From Paraburkholderia phenazinium (GTDB taxonomy: Bacteria; Pseudomonadota; Gammaproteobacteria; Burkholderiales; Burkholderiaceae), in contig NZ_FSRU01000002.1 in the NCBI RefSeq assembly GCF_900142845.1, positions 2,728,001-2,792,000 of the forward strand: DNA of 64,000 nt, written 5' to 3'. The notes below the pieces were generated by a model, which was given only the letters and a program-made list of their open reading frames with translations, searched no databases and was not told the origin of the DNA. Below are positions 8,945-19,092 of this stretch, piece by piece. A program made the translations under genes and the position numbers. Numbering within the stretch: position 1 is the first letter of the stretch; the number at the start of each line of letters is the position of its first letter.

Positions 8945-10549
8945 TTAATCGCCGGCTGCGCTCCCCTTCTGGATCGATTCGAGTCGCTGGCGCAGCGCCT
9001 CGACGCGCTGGAACTGCGAATTCCTCACTGGCCCCGTGTAGGACACGCTCTGGACCGGTCGCGGCGGATATTTGATGTAGCTGTCAAGCGACTGCTTCAG
9101 AACCTCGTCGAAGATCGGCATGGTCCAGCTCTTTTCAGTCCAGCTGGTCATGAAGATGTCGTAGTGTTCACCCGGATCGGCCTGCAGGTCATAGAGGCGC
9201 GGCACGGTCGCGACATATTTGTCCGGACCACGCCAGCCTGTGTGCTCCTCATCGGAGAAGGGCGGGTAATCGCCACGCAGATTGAACACAGCCTTGAACT
9301 TTCCGACGCGGATAGCGCCAGGTGCAAGCTCATCTTCGGTCTGGTAGAGCCAGAAGTTACGCCTGGACTTGCCGGTACCCAGCAGAATCGGCGTCATATC
9401 GTAGCTGTCGAAGATAGTCGGCTTGCCCTCGCGATCGGTGGTCGGCAAGGTCGCCCCTGCTACGTGTGCAAAGGTAGCCATCAAGTCGAGACCACCGGCG
9501 ATGTCCCACGACGAACCATAGGGCTTGATGTGCTTCGGCCACCAGGCAATGGCGGGAACGCGGCTGCCGGCTTCCATGTCGGTGCCCTTGGTGCCGCGGA
9601 ACGGAGTCCATCCGGCATCCGGATACACGTCTTGCCATGCGCCGTTGTCCACGGTGTAGAACACGAGCGTGTTGTCGGCAATGCCCGCGGCACGGATCGC
9701 GTCCATCACGCGACCGATACGGGTGTCTAGCTCGACGACCGCGTCGCCGTACTTGGTCTTGACTGCCGATTTCCCAACGAACTCAGGCGCCGGCAGATTA
9801 GGCTGATGGTTCTTCGTGAAGTTGATGCTCATGAAGAACGGCTTGCTGTCGTGGGAATGGCCGTTAATGTAGTCAATGGACGCGGTCTCGACACCCTGGT
9901 CCAGCGTAGGAATATCCTCGCTGGTGATTTTCCGAACCTCCTGCGCATTTTCACCCGCCTTGCCCTGCAACTCGCCCAATGGCTTCACCTTCTGAATGTC
10001 GACCGGCCAGTCGGGATTCCATTTCGAATCGGCGTACGTATAGGCGTTCAGGTGATACAGATAAACGCTCTTCATTTCGTCGTAGCCATGCGCTGTCGGC
10101 ATCGCGTAGTCGGCTTCACCCAGATGCCATTTGCCGGTGAAGAACGTGGAGTAACCCGCGTTCTTGAGCACGTCGGCCACAGTCACCTCGCCCTTCGGCA
10201 GACCGCCACCCTGCCCAGGCGCCGCAACCGTCGTCATCCCGCTGCGGTTCGGCAAGCGTCCGGTCTGCATCGCAGCACGGCCGGGGGTGCAACTCGGTTG
10301 TCCATAGAAGTCCCAGAACTGCATGCCTTCGTGCGCCATGCGGTCCAGATTCGGGGTAGGCGCCCCGCGCCCTTCCCCGCCGCCATATACGCCCAGGTCC
10401 CCCCAGCCGGTGTCGTCCGAGACGATCAGGACAATGTTCGGTTTCTGGCTGGTCTGCGCCAGTGCCGGTGCGACCCCGGTGCAGATCAACGCGGCCGCCG
10501 CGGCGACTCTCAGGAGCGCTGGGTGCCTCGATGCAGGTTTATAAAACAT
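8945..10549 (-). CDS. Periplasmic type I arylsulfatase (Cys-type)
   Basis: The 534-residue enzyme has an N-terminal signal peptide (hydrophobic LLRVAAAAALICTGVAPALA, cleavage after AQA-like residues near 32). It then shows the sulfatase fold: NIVLIVSDDTGWGDLG with the metal-binding Asp pair at 45-46, the maturation site SCTPGRAAMQTGR with Cys87 in the C-x-P-x-R motif, FTGKWHLGE, and the VDNG segment. Cys87 would become formylglycine through the neighbouring radical SAM maturase and hydrolyse sulfate esters in the periplasm. A desulfation role is firm; the substrate is not visible. An outer-membrane porin-like gene lies upstream on the same strand and may import substrate. GGAG precedes the ATG. 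Confidence 0.92.
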   Translation of the reverse strand: MFYKPASRHPALLRVAAAAALICTGVAPALAQTSQKPNIVLIVSDDTGWGDLGVYGGGEGRGAPTPNLDRMAHEGMQFWDFYGQPSCTPGRAAMQTGRLPNRSGMTTVAAPGQGGGLPKGEVTVADVLKNAGYSTFFTGKWHLGEADYAMPTAHGYDEMKSVYLYHLNAYTYADSKWNPDWPVDIQKVKPLGELQGKAGENAQEVRKITSEDIPTLDQGVETASIDYINGHSHDSKPFFMSINFTKNHQPNLPAPEFVGKSAVKTKYGDAVVELDTRIGRVMDAIRAAGIADNTLVFYTVDNGAWQDVYPDAGWTPFRGTKGTDMEAGSRVPAIAWWPKHIKPYGSSWDIAGGLDLMATFAHVAGATLPTTDREGKPTIFDSYDMTPILLGTGKSRRNFWLYQTEDELAPGAIRVGKFKAVFNLRGDYPPFSDEEHTGWRGPDKYVATVPRLYDLQADPGEHYDIFMTSWTEKSWTMPIFDEVLKQSLDSYIKYPPRPVQSVSYTGPVRNSQFQRVEALRQRLESIQKGSAAGD

Positions 10550-10790
10550 AGATTGCTCCGTTGGAGTTGAAAAAATTGCCTGACACTCGTATTGCTTAGG
10601 TTTGCTTCTTATTGACCTCGTGTTAACGAAGCTGTGGTGGTCGCTCCCACCCCGCCCGTACTGATGACAGGCTCGGCCACGACGACGTCGCGAGGTAAAG
10701 ATTCTGTTTCGCTCTTTTAAATCGGATTGCTAAATGAGTGGCGGCCCTCGCCTCGCGCTCGTCTTCGCTGACATGTCGAAGCGCTTCCGC

Positions 10791-11750
10791 CTATTTGAAG
10801 CTGGCGCCAAGCGACAACTCGACTGCATTGCCCTTGGGACGATTACGGACTTCAAACTCGTTGACCCAGCGCAGGGATGCTGAAACGGGCGTACTACTCC
10901 ATTTTCCCGACCAGGTGACGACAGGCCCCATGCCGATCGAGTGCCCGCTCGCGCCTCCGGTGACATCGGCCAGTCCACCGTAGTCGTCGCCCAATTGCTG
11001 AACCCAACCGCCGATCAGGCCCACGCCCCAACCGCCGGTGAGGCGCTTTAGCGCGAGCAGGTCCAGAACGCTGACGGGGGCGTTGTGATAGTGCGTGGCG
11101 TTATTGGCGGTATAGAACTCGACGCCGTAGTTCGCCGACAACTCAATGTCCTGTGAGGGCAGCAGTTTCGTGTACGCAATGGTCGGGACGAACGTCCAGG
11201 TGTTCTGTCCAGCATTGGCAAGACGGCTTGCGCTGTAGGCGCCGGTGGGCGCATACATCTGAATGCTCAACGCAATATGATCGACTTTAGTCAGGTGATA
11301 ACCGGCGACGACCGGGGTAAAGAAGATGTCGGCGAACTGTGTGCCGCTGTCGGCCGGGAGCAGGCCGTGGAACGACGAAACCGACGTGTACTGAACCGGC
11401 ACGCTGAATGCCGATGCGAAATTCCAGCCGCCCGCGGTGATGCCCCAGCTCTTTGCCACGCTGATCAGGTTGTACGAGATATGGTAATCAAGGCCCATTG
11501 AAACGGTGCCGGCAACCGGGATGGCTTTGCTTTTGCCGAGCGAGCCTTCGTAGTAAATGGAGGTGACCGAAACCATCCAGTCCGAGGTGGGCGGCACAAT
11601 CCCCGCATACGGCGCGATCTGCATGCCCGTGATCGGCCGGCCAATCCCCCCTTCTGTCGCGCTCGCGAGCGACACCCAGCCAAATGCCACCGACGCCACC
11701 ATCGCCGACAGGCAGCCATACGGCAGGCGCCGCGCTGACAATCCATTCAT
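10791..11750 (-). CDS. Outer-membrane transporter, phenol-degradation MetA family
   Basis: A 319-residue protein with a signal peptide (LPYGCLSAMVASVAFGWVSLASA), a GGIGRPITGMQIAPYAG start to the mature part, and alternating amphipathic strands to a C-terminal aromatic residue (LSLGASFK). This matches the Phenol_MetA_deg (PF13557) beta-barrel family, proposed to bring hydrophobic or aromatic compounds through the outer membrane. The start at 11750 has GGAAAGGA upstream; longer forms from 11777 or 11837 would precede the signal peptide. It is upstream of, and co-oriented with, the sulfatase and maturase genes, separated by 241 bases in which I see no terminator. A role in delivering sulfated aromatic substrate is inference. 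Confidence 0.82.
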   Translation of the reverse strand: MNGLSARRLPYGCLSAMVASVAFGWVSLASATEGGIGRPITGMQIAPYAGIVPPTSDWMVSVTSIYYEGSLGKSKAIPVAGTVSMGLDYHISYNLISVAKSWGITAGGWNFASAFSVPVQYTSVSSFHGLLPADSGTQFADIFFTPVVAGYHLTKVDHIALSIQMYAPTGAYSASRLANAGQNTWTFVPTIAYTKLLPSQDIELSANYGVEFYTANNATHYHNAPVSVLDLLALKRLTGGWGVGLIGGWVQQLGDDYGGLADVTGGASGHSIGMGPVVTWSGKWSSTPVSASLRWVNEFEVRNRPKGNAVELSLGASFK

Positions 11751-12844
11751 CTTGCAATCCTTTCCTTCTAGAGCCATTTCTTGATTCGAATAGATATATT
11801 TCGCATATCTTATTAATTGGATGAATGGAAACCCCACCGTGTCTGGACGCGCGCCGCGCTATCGCAATTGAGTGCGCGTGCACGGCGGACCCGAACGCTG
11901 CCTGCGTACTTCGTCGCGGCCAAACCCTACGGCAACCGGGAGATTGCTCTGTTCGTCGCCAAATACCTGGATTACGTTGAGGCGCCCTCGTGCCGCATAA
12001 GCACCACCTGCATCGGCGTTTAATTTTCAGCGACGAATCGGGATTTATCGAACCCCTCGTTTCCCGGCATCATCATGCTGCTCTTTGGGCAAACACGAAT
12101 TTTGCGGGCCATTCTTCAATAGAGATCAGCACGGAAAGGTCAAGGGGCTCCGAAGTATTGGATTCCACTTCCCCACATGGCAGACTATTAATAACGAAAT
12201 TTCGATTATTTAACTACGAATCAAACAAATATAAATGGAAATGCCTTTCTCCGTGAATGCAGGAAAAATACGACAATCAATTAGGATCAGTCCTATCGCA
12301 GCACGCGCCACGATCTAGCCCCTACGGCTCCGCAGATTTATTTTTAGCTTCTTGCTGCGCCGCCTTCATGTTTTCGAAATGTTAGCAAACACCTTCCTTT
12401 TTCGCAACGAGGTTTTATTGCGATAAAGTTGAATTATTTTGTCAAATTTTTATTCAAACGTTAAACAATGTTTCAAATCAAAAAATGGGATATCCATAAA
12501 AGAGAAAGAAGAAATTCAACACGTAACCAAATGGATTAAGTCGCTCAATATTGACAGAGAAACGCTGACCCAAGCACTCTTGCGTCAGCGTCAAAGCAAT
12601 GAAATGTCGGAATGTTCCGGCTTCGAACCGTGTAGTCCATTCCAGGGGCCATCGAGAAGATCGATGTCAAGCGTCGCCTCGTTACGCGGCGCTGAGCGGA
12701 CCGAACCGTGCCGAAGCTTTCGAAGCGGGACCGGGGGTGTCGCGGGTCGCTAGCGGAACTGAAGGCCGGGGCGGCGTGGCGCGCCCGCTGGACCCGGGAG
12801 AGGCCGGGGTCATGTGCCGGGAAAGCCATCAACCGGAACGAGAT
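11751..12844. other. AT-rich gene-poor island between porin and ssb
   Basis: About 1.1 kb without a convincing intact gene. The part from roughly 12050 to 12600 is strikingly AT-rich for this genome. It contains an IS630-like transposase fragment (separate entry). A TTG-initiated frame at 12439-12753 begins with Lys/Glu-rich codons (IKEKEEIQHVTKWIKSLNID) that could be the remains of a small foreign gene, but it lacks an ATG and a ribosome-binding site and runs into unrelated GC-rich sequence. The GC-rich tail at 12600-12840 shows nothing I recognise. The composition suggests past horizontal insertion and decay. Confidence 0.55.
11990..12105 (+). pseudogene. Probable IS630-family transposase remnant
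   Basis: One frame reads HRRLIFSDESGFIEPLVSR followed shortly by ALWANT. IS630/Tc1-mariner transposases have a conserved block of hydrophobic strand, catalytic Asp-Glu, Ser-Gly-Phe, then about ten residues to Trp-Ala-x-x-Gly-x-Thr, and the match in order and spacing is good. No full-length transposase surrounds it: upstream and downstream frames are open only briefly. It is therefore a degraded fragment. Terminal inverted repeats were not found. Confidence 0.45.
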
Positions 12845-12872
12845 AAAAAAAACCCCGCTCAAAGGCGGGGTT
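12845..12872 (-). terminator. Rho-independent terminator of ssb
   Basis: The stem AACCCCGC / GCGGGGTT (12851-12858 with 12865-12872) has a 6-base loop and, read on the minus strand, is followed by a run of T (A-run 12845-12850 on plus). It lies 28 bases beyond the ssb stop. Confidence 0.85.
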
Positions 12873-12899
12873 GATCTTACATTTTTCGGTTACGGGAAA

Positions 12900-13427
12900 T
12901 CAGAACGGAATATCGTCATCCATCTCATCAAACCCGCCGCCGGCCGGCGCGCTCGGACGGCTCGAACCACCACCGCCGCTACCCCCACGCGAAGCGCCAC
13001 CACCCGAAGCCACGCGACCACCACCACCACCACTGCGCTCCGACGGCTCGCGGCTATACCCGCCTTCGTCGCCACCACCACCCATCGCGCCACCACGGCC
13101 ACCCAGCATCTGCATCTGCTCGGCCACGATCTCAGTGGAATAACGATCCGTCCCATCCTGAGCCTGCCACTTACGCGTACGAATGCGCCCTTCGATATAA
13201 ACCGACGAGCCCTTCTTGAGGTATTCGTTCACGATCTCGGCCAACCGCCCGAAGAACGAAACCCGGTGCCACTCGGTGGCTTCCTTCATTTCGCCGGACG
13301 TCTTGTCCTTGTACCGGTCCGTCGTCGCAAGGCGGATGTTCGCCACTGCGTCGCCGCTCGGAAGATAACGGACTTCCGGATCGGCTCCGAGGTTGCCGAC
13401 GAGAATGACCTTGTTCACGGATGCCAT
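12900..13427 (-). CDS. ssb: Single-stranded DNA-binding protein
   Basis: The 175-residue protein starts [21 protein letters not shown] and continues through the OB fold to about residue 110 ([28 protein letters not shown]). A Gly/Arg/Ser-rich disordered linker and the acidic tip DEMDDDIPF follow; this tip docks replication and repair enzymes. It coats single-stranded DNA as a tetramer. The ATG at 13427 has AGGAG upstream; a longer frame to 13478 is not family-like. The MFS gene ends about 110 bases upstream on the same strand, so the two may be cotranscribed. A good terminator follows ssb. Confidence 0.97.
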   Translation of the reverse strand: MASVNKVILVGNLGADPEVRYLPSGDAVANIRLATTDRYKDKTSGEMKEATEWHRVSFFGRLAEIVNEYLKKGSSVYIEGRIRTRKWQAQDGTDRYSTEIVAEQMQMLGGRGGAMGGGGDEGGYSREPSERSGGGGGRVASGGGASRGGSGGGGSSRPSAPAGGGFDEMDDDIPF

Positions 13428-13536
13428 GAGTTTCTCCTGTTGATTCCGTTGCAGGTGGCGCGGCAACGCACGTTTCACGTCTCAGAACCGGCCGGCCCGA
13501 GAGGAAAACTGCGCCTCAGCCGGCCACCGGTGAGTT

Positions 13537-14730
13537 CTATGATGCCTTCCTGAGCGGCGGCGGCTTCATATTTGCCGCGATTATAAGCCAGCAAAATACC
13601 AGCCCGGAGCAGGCGAAGAACACCGCGCTCTGTCCGTCCGCCTTCAGCAGCACACCGCCGAGCACGCCGCCAATGGCGAGGCCGATCGACTGCGTGGTGT
13701 TGTACACGCCCGTCGCCGCACCTTTGCGCGAGCCCGGCGCCAGTTTCGACACCAGCGAAGGCTGCGACGCTTCAAGAATATTGAAGCCGAGAAAGTAGAC
13801 AAACAGGATCCCGGCCACACTCAGAATGGTATGGGGCGCGACGCCCAGCAGCAACTGTCCGATCAGGATAAGACCAATCGCACTGACGAGCACCACCTTC
13901 ATCTTGCCGCGCTTTTCCGCCGCGATGATCGCCGGGACCATCATCACGAACGACAGCCCCATCACCGGCAAATAAACCTTCCAATGCGACGCGACCGGTA
14001 AGCCGCCCGCTTCCAGAATGCGCGGCACCACCAGGAACAGCGCCGTTTGCGTCGCGTGCAGCACCAGCACGCCAAAGTTCAAACGCAGCAACTCGACGTT
14101 GTGCAGCACTTCCGAGAACGGTGCGCGCACGTGCACGGGCATGGGCGCGTTCGGCACGATCCAGATCACCACGCCAATCGCCAGAATCGAGAAAATGCCG
14201 ACCAGCGTGAACAGGCCGCTCATGCCGACCCACTCGAACACGATCGGCGCGCCGACAATCGCCACGGCGAACGACACGCCAATGCTGCCGCCCACCATCG
14301 CCATCGCCTTGGTGCGATGCTCTTCGGACGTGAGATCCGCGATAAAAGCGAGCACGGCGGACGACACTGCGCCCATCCCCTGAATCACTCGACCGACGAT
14401 GATCCACGTCATGTCGTGCGCCCCCGCCGCGACAAAGCTGCCGAGCGCGAAGATCGCGAGCCCGGTGGCGATCACCGGCTTGCGCCCCACCTTGTCGGAA
14501 ACCCAGCCGTAGAAGATATACAGCAGCGATTGCGTCACGCCGTATGCGCCTAGCGCGATCCCCACCAGCAGGACGTTGTTTCCGCCGGGGATGGTTTTCG
14601 CGTAGATCGAGAACACCGGCATGATCATGAAGAGACCGAGCATGCGCAGGGCAAAGATGCCTGCGAGCGACACGGTCGCACGCAGTTCAGGCGCGCTCAT
14701 GCGTGAAGAGGTTGCGGACGGATTGGACAT
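13537..14730 (-). CDS. MFS transporter (drug/metabolite efflux type)
   Basis: The 397-residue inner-membrane protein has about 12 hydrophobic segments. The MFS signature between helices 2 and 3 reads YGWVSDKVGRKPV, and helix 1 is ALRMLGLFMIMPVFSIYA, typical of the drug:H+ antiporter-1 group found next to ssb and uvrA in Burkholderia. A proton-driven exporter is inferred; substrate unknown. The start is uncertain: ATG 14730 (MSNPSATSSRMSAPEL) and ATG 14700 (MSAPEL) are both plausible and neither has a strong ribosome-binding site. It is divergent from uvrA. Confidence 0.88.
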   Translation of the reverse strand: MSNPSATSSRMSAPELRATVSLAGIFALRMLGLFMIMPVFSIYAKTIPGGNNVLLVGIALGAYGVTQSLLYIFYGWVSDKVGRKPVIATGLAIFALGSFVAAGAHDMTWIIVGRVIQGMGAVSSAVLAFIADLTSEEHRTKAMAMVGGSIGVSFAVAIVGAPIVFEWVGMSGLFTLVGIFSILAIGVVIWIVPNAPMPVHVRAPFSEVLHNVELLRLNFGVLVLHATQTALFLVVPRILEAGGLPVASHWKVYLPVMGLSFVMMVPAIIAAEKRGKMKVVLVSAIGLILIGQLLLGVAPHTILSVAGILFVYFLGFNILEASQPSLVSKLAPGSRKGAATGVYNTTQSIGLAIGGVLGGVLLKADGQSAVFFACSGLVFCWLIIAANMKPPPLRKAS

Positions 14731-15038
14731 CGGGAACGTGTTTTGAATAATCTGGACGGCCTCGTGGCCGGGCGACACACCGTCGGGCAGCATACCTCGG
14801 GCGGCCTGCCGTGAGCGACCCGCGACCTGCGGCAAAGACCCACAGGCGTCTTGCAGTCGCACCAAAAGGCCCCACCTGCCACCTTTCCTCACGACGCTGA
14901 ACCGCTGTCTTACAGCTCGCCGCGCGCCTGTCGGGCGCTGTCAGGTAGTCGTAACAGCGGTCTTGAAAAGTCGTTATAGTAGCAGGTTTAGCCTCTTCCT
15001 CTTTCCGCCAGTTCGTGGCCAGGCGATGGGATCAACGC
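14731..15038. promoter_or_regulatory. Divergent MFS/uvrA intergenic region with uvrA -10 candidate
   Basis: Within these 308 bases TATAGT at 14975-14980 is a good -10 hexamer for uvrA, about 60 bases before its start. The matching -35 region (near TAACAG) is poor. I looked for a LexA box: CTGT and ACAG half sites occur near 14940-14956 but at the wrong spacing. The side nearest the MFS gene shows no clear element. Confidence 0.4.
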
Positions 15039-17912
15039 GTGGAACAAATCCGTATCCGTGGGGCTCGTACCCACAATCTGAAGAACGTCAGTCTCGACCT
15101 GCCGCGTCACAAGCTCATTGTGATTACCGGCTTGTCGGGCTCGGGCAAATCGTCGCTTGCCTTTGACACGCTCTACGCGGAAGGGCAGCGCCGCTACGTC
15201 GAGAGCCTCTCCGCGTACGCACGGCAATTCCTGCAATTGATGGAAAAGCCGGACGTCGACCTGATCGAAGGTCTGTCGCCGGCCATCTCCATCGAACAAA
15301 AGGCCACCTCGCACAATCCGCGCTCCACGGTCGGCACCGTCACGGAGATTCACGACTACCTGCGCCTGTTGTTCGCGCGGGTCGGCACGCCCTATTGTCC
15401 GGACCACGAAATTCCGCTGCAGGCGCAAAGCGTCTCGCAGATGGTCGACGCCGCGCTCGCCCTGCCGGACGACACCAAGCTGATGATCCTGGCGCCAGTG
15501 GTGGCGGACCGCAAGGGCGAACACGTCGAACTGTTCGAGGAAATGCAGGCGCAGGGCTTTATCCGCTTTCGCGTGCGTTCGGGCGGCGGCACCGCCAATG
15601 AAGAGGTCGCGAAGATCTACGAAGTGGACTCGCTGCCGAAGCTGAAGAAGAACGACAAGCATACGATCGACGTCGTGGTCGACCGTCTGAAAGTGCGCGC
15701 CGATATGAAACAGCGCCTCGCGGAGTCGTTCGAAACCGCGCTGCGCCTCGCCGACGGCCGCGCCATCGCGCTCGAAATGGACACCGACAAGGAGCATCTG
15801 TTCAGCTCCAAGTTCGCCTGCCCGATCTGCTCGTATTCGCTGCAGGAGCTCGAGCCGCGTCTGTTCTCGTTCAACAACCCGATGGGCGCGTGCCCGGAGT
15901 GCGACGGCCTCGGCCAGATCACTTTCTTCGATCCGAAGCGGGTGGTGGCGCATCCGTCGCTGTCGCTCGCGGCGGGCGCCGTGAAGGGCTGGGACCGGCG
16001 CAACCAGTTCTACTTCCAGATGCTGCAAAGTCTCGCGGCGTTTTACGAGTTCGACATCGACGAGGCCTTCGAGGATCTGCCGGAGAAGGTCAAGAAGATC
16101 CTGCTGTTCGGCTCGGGCAAGCAGACCATCCCGTTCTCGTACATCAACGAACGCGGCCGGGCGTCGATTCGCGAGCACGTGTTCGAAGGCATTATCCCGA
16201 ACCTCGAGCGCCGCTACCGCGAGACCGATTCGGTCGCCGTGCGCGAAGAACTCGCCAAGTACCAGAACAACCAGGCCTGCCCCGCCTGCGCCGGCACGCG
16301 CCTGCGCCGCGAAGCGCGCTTTGTGCGCATCGGCGCGAACAGCGACGCCCGCGGCATCTTCGAAATCAGCGGCTGGCCGTTGCGCGATGCGCTCGGCTAT
16401 TTCCAGACCCTGCGCCTGGAAGGCTCGAAGCGCGAGATCGCCGACAAGGTGATCAAGGAGATCGTCGCGCGGCTGATGTTCCTGAATAACGTCGGGCTCG
16501 ACTATCTGTCGCTCGAACGCAGCGCGGAAACGCTCTCGGGCGGCGAAGCGCAGCGCATCCGGCTCGCCTCGCAGATCGGCTCGGGCCTGACCGGCGTGAT
16601 GTACGTGCTCGATGAACCGTCCATCGGCCTGCACCAGCGCGACAACGACCGCCTGATTTCGACGCTGAAGCATCTGCGCGATCTCGGCAATTCGGTGATC
16701 GTCGTCGAGCACGACGAGGACATGATCCGCATGGCCGACTACGTGGTCGACATGGGCCCGGGCGCCGGCGAACACGGCGGCATGATCATCGCCGAGGGCA
16801 CGCCCGAAGAGGTGGAGGCCGATGCGGCGTCGATTACCGGCCAGTACCTGTCCGGCGCACGCACCATCCAGTACCCGGACGAGCGCAAGGAGCCCGACGA
16901 GCGGCGCCTGCGCATCGTCGAAGCCTACGGCAACAATCTGCAACGCGTCACGCTCGACCTGCCGGTGGGCCTCCTCACCTGCATCACCGGTGTGTCCGGC
17001 TCGGGCAAGTCCACGCTCATCAACGACACGCTGTATCACGCGGTGTCGCATCACCTGTACGGTTCGTCGGCCGAGCCGGCGCCGTACGAAGCGATCGAAG
17101 GCCTCGAGCACTTCGACAAGGTCATCAACGTCGACCAGTCGCCGATCGGCCGCACGCCGCGCTCGAATCCGGCCACGTATACCGGCGTGTTCACGCCGAT
17201 CCGCGAGCTGTTCGCGGGTGTGCCGGCTTCGAAGGAGCGCGGCTACGATCCGGGCCGTTTCTCGTTCAACGTGAAGGGCGGCCGCTGCGAAGCGTGCCAG
17301 GGCGACGGCGTGCTGAAGGTGGAAATGCACTTTCTGCCCGACGTCTACGTGCCGTGCGACGTTTGCCACGGCAAGCGCTACAACCGCGAAACGCTCGACG
17401 TCCACTACAAGGGCAAAAGCATCAGCGAAGTGCTGGAGCTGACGGTCGAAAACGCGTACGAGTTCTTCAAGCCCGTCCCGGTCGTGGCGCGCAAGCTGAA
17501 AACCTTGCTGGACGTGGGTCTTGGCTATATCCGCCTGGGGCAGTCGGCCACCACCTTGTCGGGCGGCGAAGCGCAGCGCGTCAAACTATCGTTGGAACTG
17601 AGCAAGCGTGACACCGGTCGCACTCTATACATCCTCGACGAGCCAACCACCGGTTTGCACTTCCACGATATCGCGCTGCTGCTCGAAGTGATTCACCGTT
17701 TGCGAGATCAGGGCAATACCGTGGTGATCATCGAGCATAATCTGGATGTAATCAAAACGGCCGACTGGCTGATCGACCTCGGCCCGGAAGGCGGCGCCGG
17801 CGGCGGTCAGATCATCGCCCAAGGCACGCCGGAGCAGGTGGCGAAGTCGAAGGCAAGTTTTACCGGTCGATACCTGGCGCCGCTGCTGAAACGCGACGCC
17901 GCCAAAAAGTAA
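15039..17912 (+). CDS. uvrA: Excinuclease ABC subunit A
   Basis: UvrA finds DNA damage and loads UvrB in nucleotide excision repair. The 957-residue protein has two ABC cassettes: Walker [10 protein letters not shown] near residue 30 and GVSGSGKST in the second half, each with an LSGGEAQR signature. Zinc-binding Cys pairs are visible ([25 protein letters not shown] with CDVCHGKR). The GTG at 15039 gives the family start [17 protein letters not shown]; a GTG eight codons upstream (15015) lacks a ribosome-binding site. It stands alone or is followed at 35 bases by a permease gene on the same strand. Confidence 0.97.
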   Translation: MEQIRIRGARTHNLKNVSLDLPRHKLIVITGLSGSGKSSLAFDTLYAEGQRRYVESLSAYARQFLQLMEKPDVDLIEGLSPAISIEQKATSHNPRSTVGTVTEIHDYLRLLFARVGTPYCPDHEIPLQAQSVSQMVDAALALPDDTKLMILAPVVADRKGEHVELFEEMQAQGFIRFRVRSGGGTANEEVAKIYEVDSLPKLKKNDKHTIDVVVDRLKVRADMKQRLAESFETALRLADGRAIALEMDTDKEHLFSSKFACPICSYSLQELEPRLFSFNNPMGACPECDGLGQITFFDPKRVVAHPSLSLAAGAVKGWDRRNQFYFQMLQSLAAFYEFDIDEAFEDLPEKVKKILLFGSGKQTIPFSYINERGRASIREHVFEGIIPNLERRYRETDSVAVREELAKYQNNQACPACAGTRLRREARFVRIGANSDARGIFEISGWPLRDALGYFQTLRLEGSKREIADKVIKEIVARLMFLNNVGLDYLSLERSAETLSGGEAQRIRLASQIGSGLTGVMYVLDEPSIGLHQRDNDRLISTLKHLRDLGNSVIVVEHDEDMIRMADYVVDMGPGAGEHGGMIIAEGTPEEVEADAASITGQYLSGARTIQYPDERKEPDERRLRIVEAYGNNLQRVTLDLPVGLLTCITGVSGSGKSTLINDTLYHAVSHHLYGSSAEPAPYEAIEGLEHFDKVINVDQSPIGRTPRSNPATYTGVFTPIRELFAGVPASKERGYDPGRFSFNVKGGRCEACQGDGVLKVEMHFLPDVYVPCDVCHGKRYNRETLDVHYKGKSISEVLELTVENAYEFFKPVPVVARKLKTLLDVGLGYIRLGQSATTLSGGEAQRVKLSLELSKRDTGRTLYILDEPTTGLHFHDIALLLEVIHRLRDQGNTVVIIEHNLDVIKTADWLIDLGPEGGAGGGQIIAQGTPEQVAKSKASFTGRYLAPLLKRDAAKK

Positions 17913-17947
17913 TGCTGCACACCCCAGGTTGGAGATGGAAATAAGCC

Positions 17948-19033
17948 ATGACCAAGCGTAACGAGGCGCCCGATGAAGGGCAGGTGCAGGATCTGCGCCC
18001 ACGCCCGGTCAGGCTGACGAGCGACATGAGCCTGCCGAGGCTGTCCGCGGTCGAGATCGGCAGTTACCTGCTGATGCTGTTCGGCATGTGGGCGGTGCTC
18101 AATCTCAGGCTGCTCGGCGCGTTGCTGGCCGGGCTGCTGGTGTACCAGCTCATCCAGACGCTCGCGCCGCGCATCGAAAAGCACATGTCCAGCCAGCGCG
18201 CGCGCTGGCTCTCGGTGGTGATCCTCGCGGTGGTGATCGTCGGCGGGCTGACGGGTCTCGTAATCGGCATCATCGATCATTTCGAAGGCGACGTACCGAG
18301 CGTGCAGATGCTGCTCGACCAGGCCATGCAACTGATCGACGAGGCGCGCGGCCGGATTCCGCAGTTCGTCGCCAACTATCTGCCGGTCGACACCGATCAG
18401 ATGAAAGCGCGCGCCACCGAGCTGATGCAAACCCACGCCGGCATGCTGCAGCAAGGCGGCAAGAATGCGGCGCGGGTCTTCACGCATATCCTGATCGGCA
18501 TGATCATCGGCGCGATCATCGCGGTCGGCGCCCAGAAGCACATGCAGCGGCTGCCGCTGTCCACCGCGTTCGTCACCCGCGTGACGCGGTTTGCCGACGC
18601 CTTCCGCCGCATTGTCTTCGCCCAGGTGAAGATTTCCGCGATCAACGCGGTGTTCACCGGCATCTTCCTGCTGGTGCTGCTGCCGATCTTCCACGACCGG
18701 CTGCCGCTGTCGAAGACGCTGGTGCTCGTCACGTTCATCGTCGGCTTGCTGCCGGTGATCGGCAATCTTATATCGAACACCATCATCGTCGCCGTGGCGC
18801 TCTCGGTAAGCTTTCCGGCCGCGGTCATGTCGCTCGTGTTCCTGATCCTGATCCACAAGCTCGAGTACTTCCTGAACGCGCGGATCGTCGGCGGCCAGAT
18901 TGAGGCGCGTGCGTGGGAATTGCTGGTGGCAATGCTGATCATGGAAGCGGCGTTCGGCATCCAGGGCGTGATCGCCGCGCCGATCTTCTATGCGTATATC
19001 AAGCGGGAACTGATCTATCTGCGGCTGGTTTGA
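17948..19033 (+). CDS. AI-2E/PerM family membrane permease
   Basis: This 361-residue inner-membrane protein has about eight hydrophobic helices arranged as in the AI-2E transporter (PerM/YdiK) family, including an N-terminal helix pair, a soluble stretch near residues 105-170, and the C-terminal family block LVFLILIHKLEYFLNARIVGGQI with EAAFGIQGVIAAPIFYAYIK. Members have been linked to autoinducer or sodium/proton export, but most are uncharacterised, so no substrate is claimed. GGAG precedes the ATG, 35 bases after uvrA. The downstream gene is convergent. Confidence 0.85.
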   Translation: MTKRNEAPDEGQVQDLRPRPVRLTSDMSLPRLSAVEIGSYLLMLFGMWAVLNLRLLGALLAGLLVYQLIQTLAPRIEKHMSSQRARWLSVVILAVVIVGGLTGLVIGIIDHFEGDVPSVQMLLDQAMQLIDEARGRIPQFVANYLPVDTDQMKARATELMQTHAGMLQQGGKNAARVFTHILIGMIIGAIIAVGAQKHMQRLPLSTAFVTRVTRFADAFRRIVFAQVKISAINAVFTGIFLLVLLPIFHDRLPLSKTLVLVTFIVGLLPVIGNLISNTIIVAVALSVSFPAAVMSLVFLILIHKLEYFLNARIVGGQIEARAWELLVAMLIMEAAFGIQGVIAAPIFYAYIKRELIYLRLV

Positions 19034-19050
19034 TGGATCGATGATTTGGC

Positions 19051-19087
19051 GGCGGCCGTCTTTTTTTACCCAATGCTCCCGGCCGCC
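19051..19087. terminator. Inverted repeat with T-run between convergent genes
   Basis: GGCGGCCG (19051-19058) pairs with CGGCCGCC (19080-19087). The 21-base loop contains a T7 run. It lies between the permease and purU stops and may end both transcripts; the geometry is not that of a classical intrinsic terminator. Confidence 0.4.
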
Positions 19088-19092
19088 TCCGA

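Noticed and set aside
12439..12753. 104-codon AT-rich frame as a gene
   Set aside because: Starts with TTG without a ribosome-binding site, and codon content changes abruptly halfway; better described as part of the decayed island.
14938..14960. Possible LexA (SOS) box before uvrA
   Set aside because: CTGT and ACAG half-sites occur, but the spacing is 3 or 12 bases, not the 8 of the consensus.
14988..17405. Long antisense open frame across uvrA
   Set aside because: High-GC codon-position shadow of uvrA; uvrA has all family motifs on the plus strand.
18064..18960. Antisense frames over the PerM-type permease gene
   Set aside because: Shadow translations without signals; the plus-strand permease is well supported.
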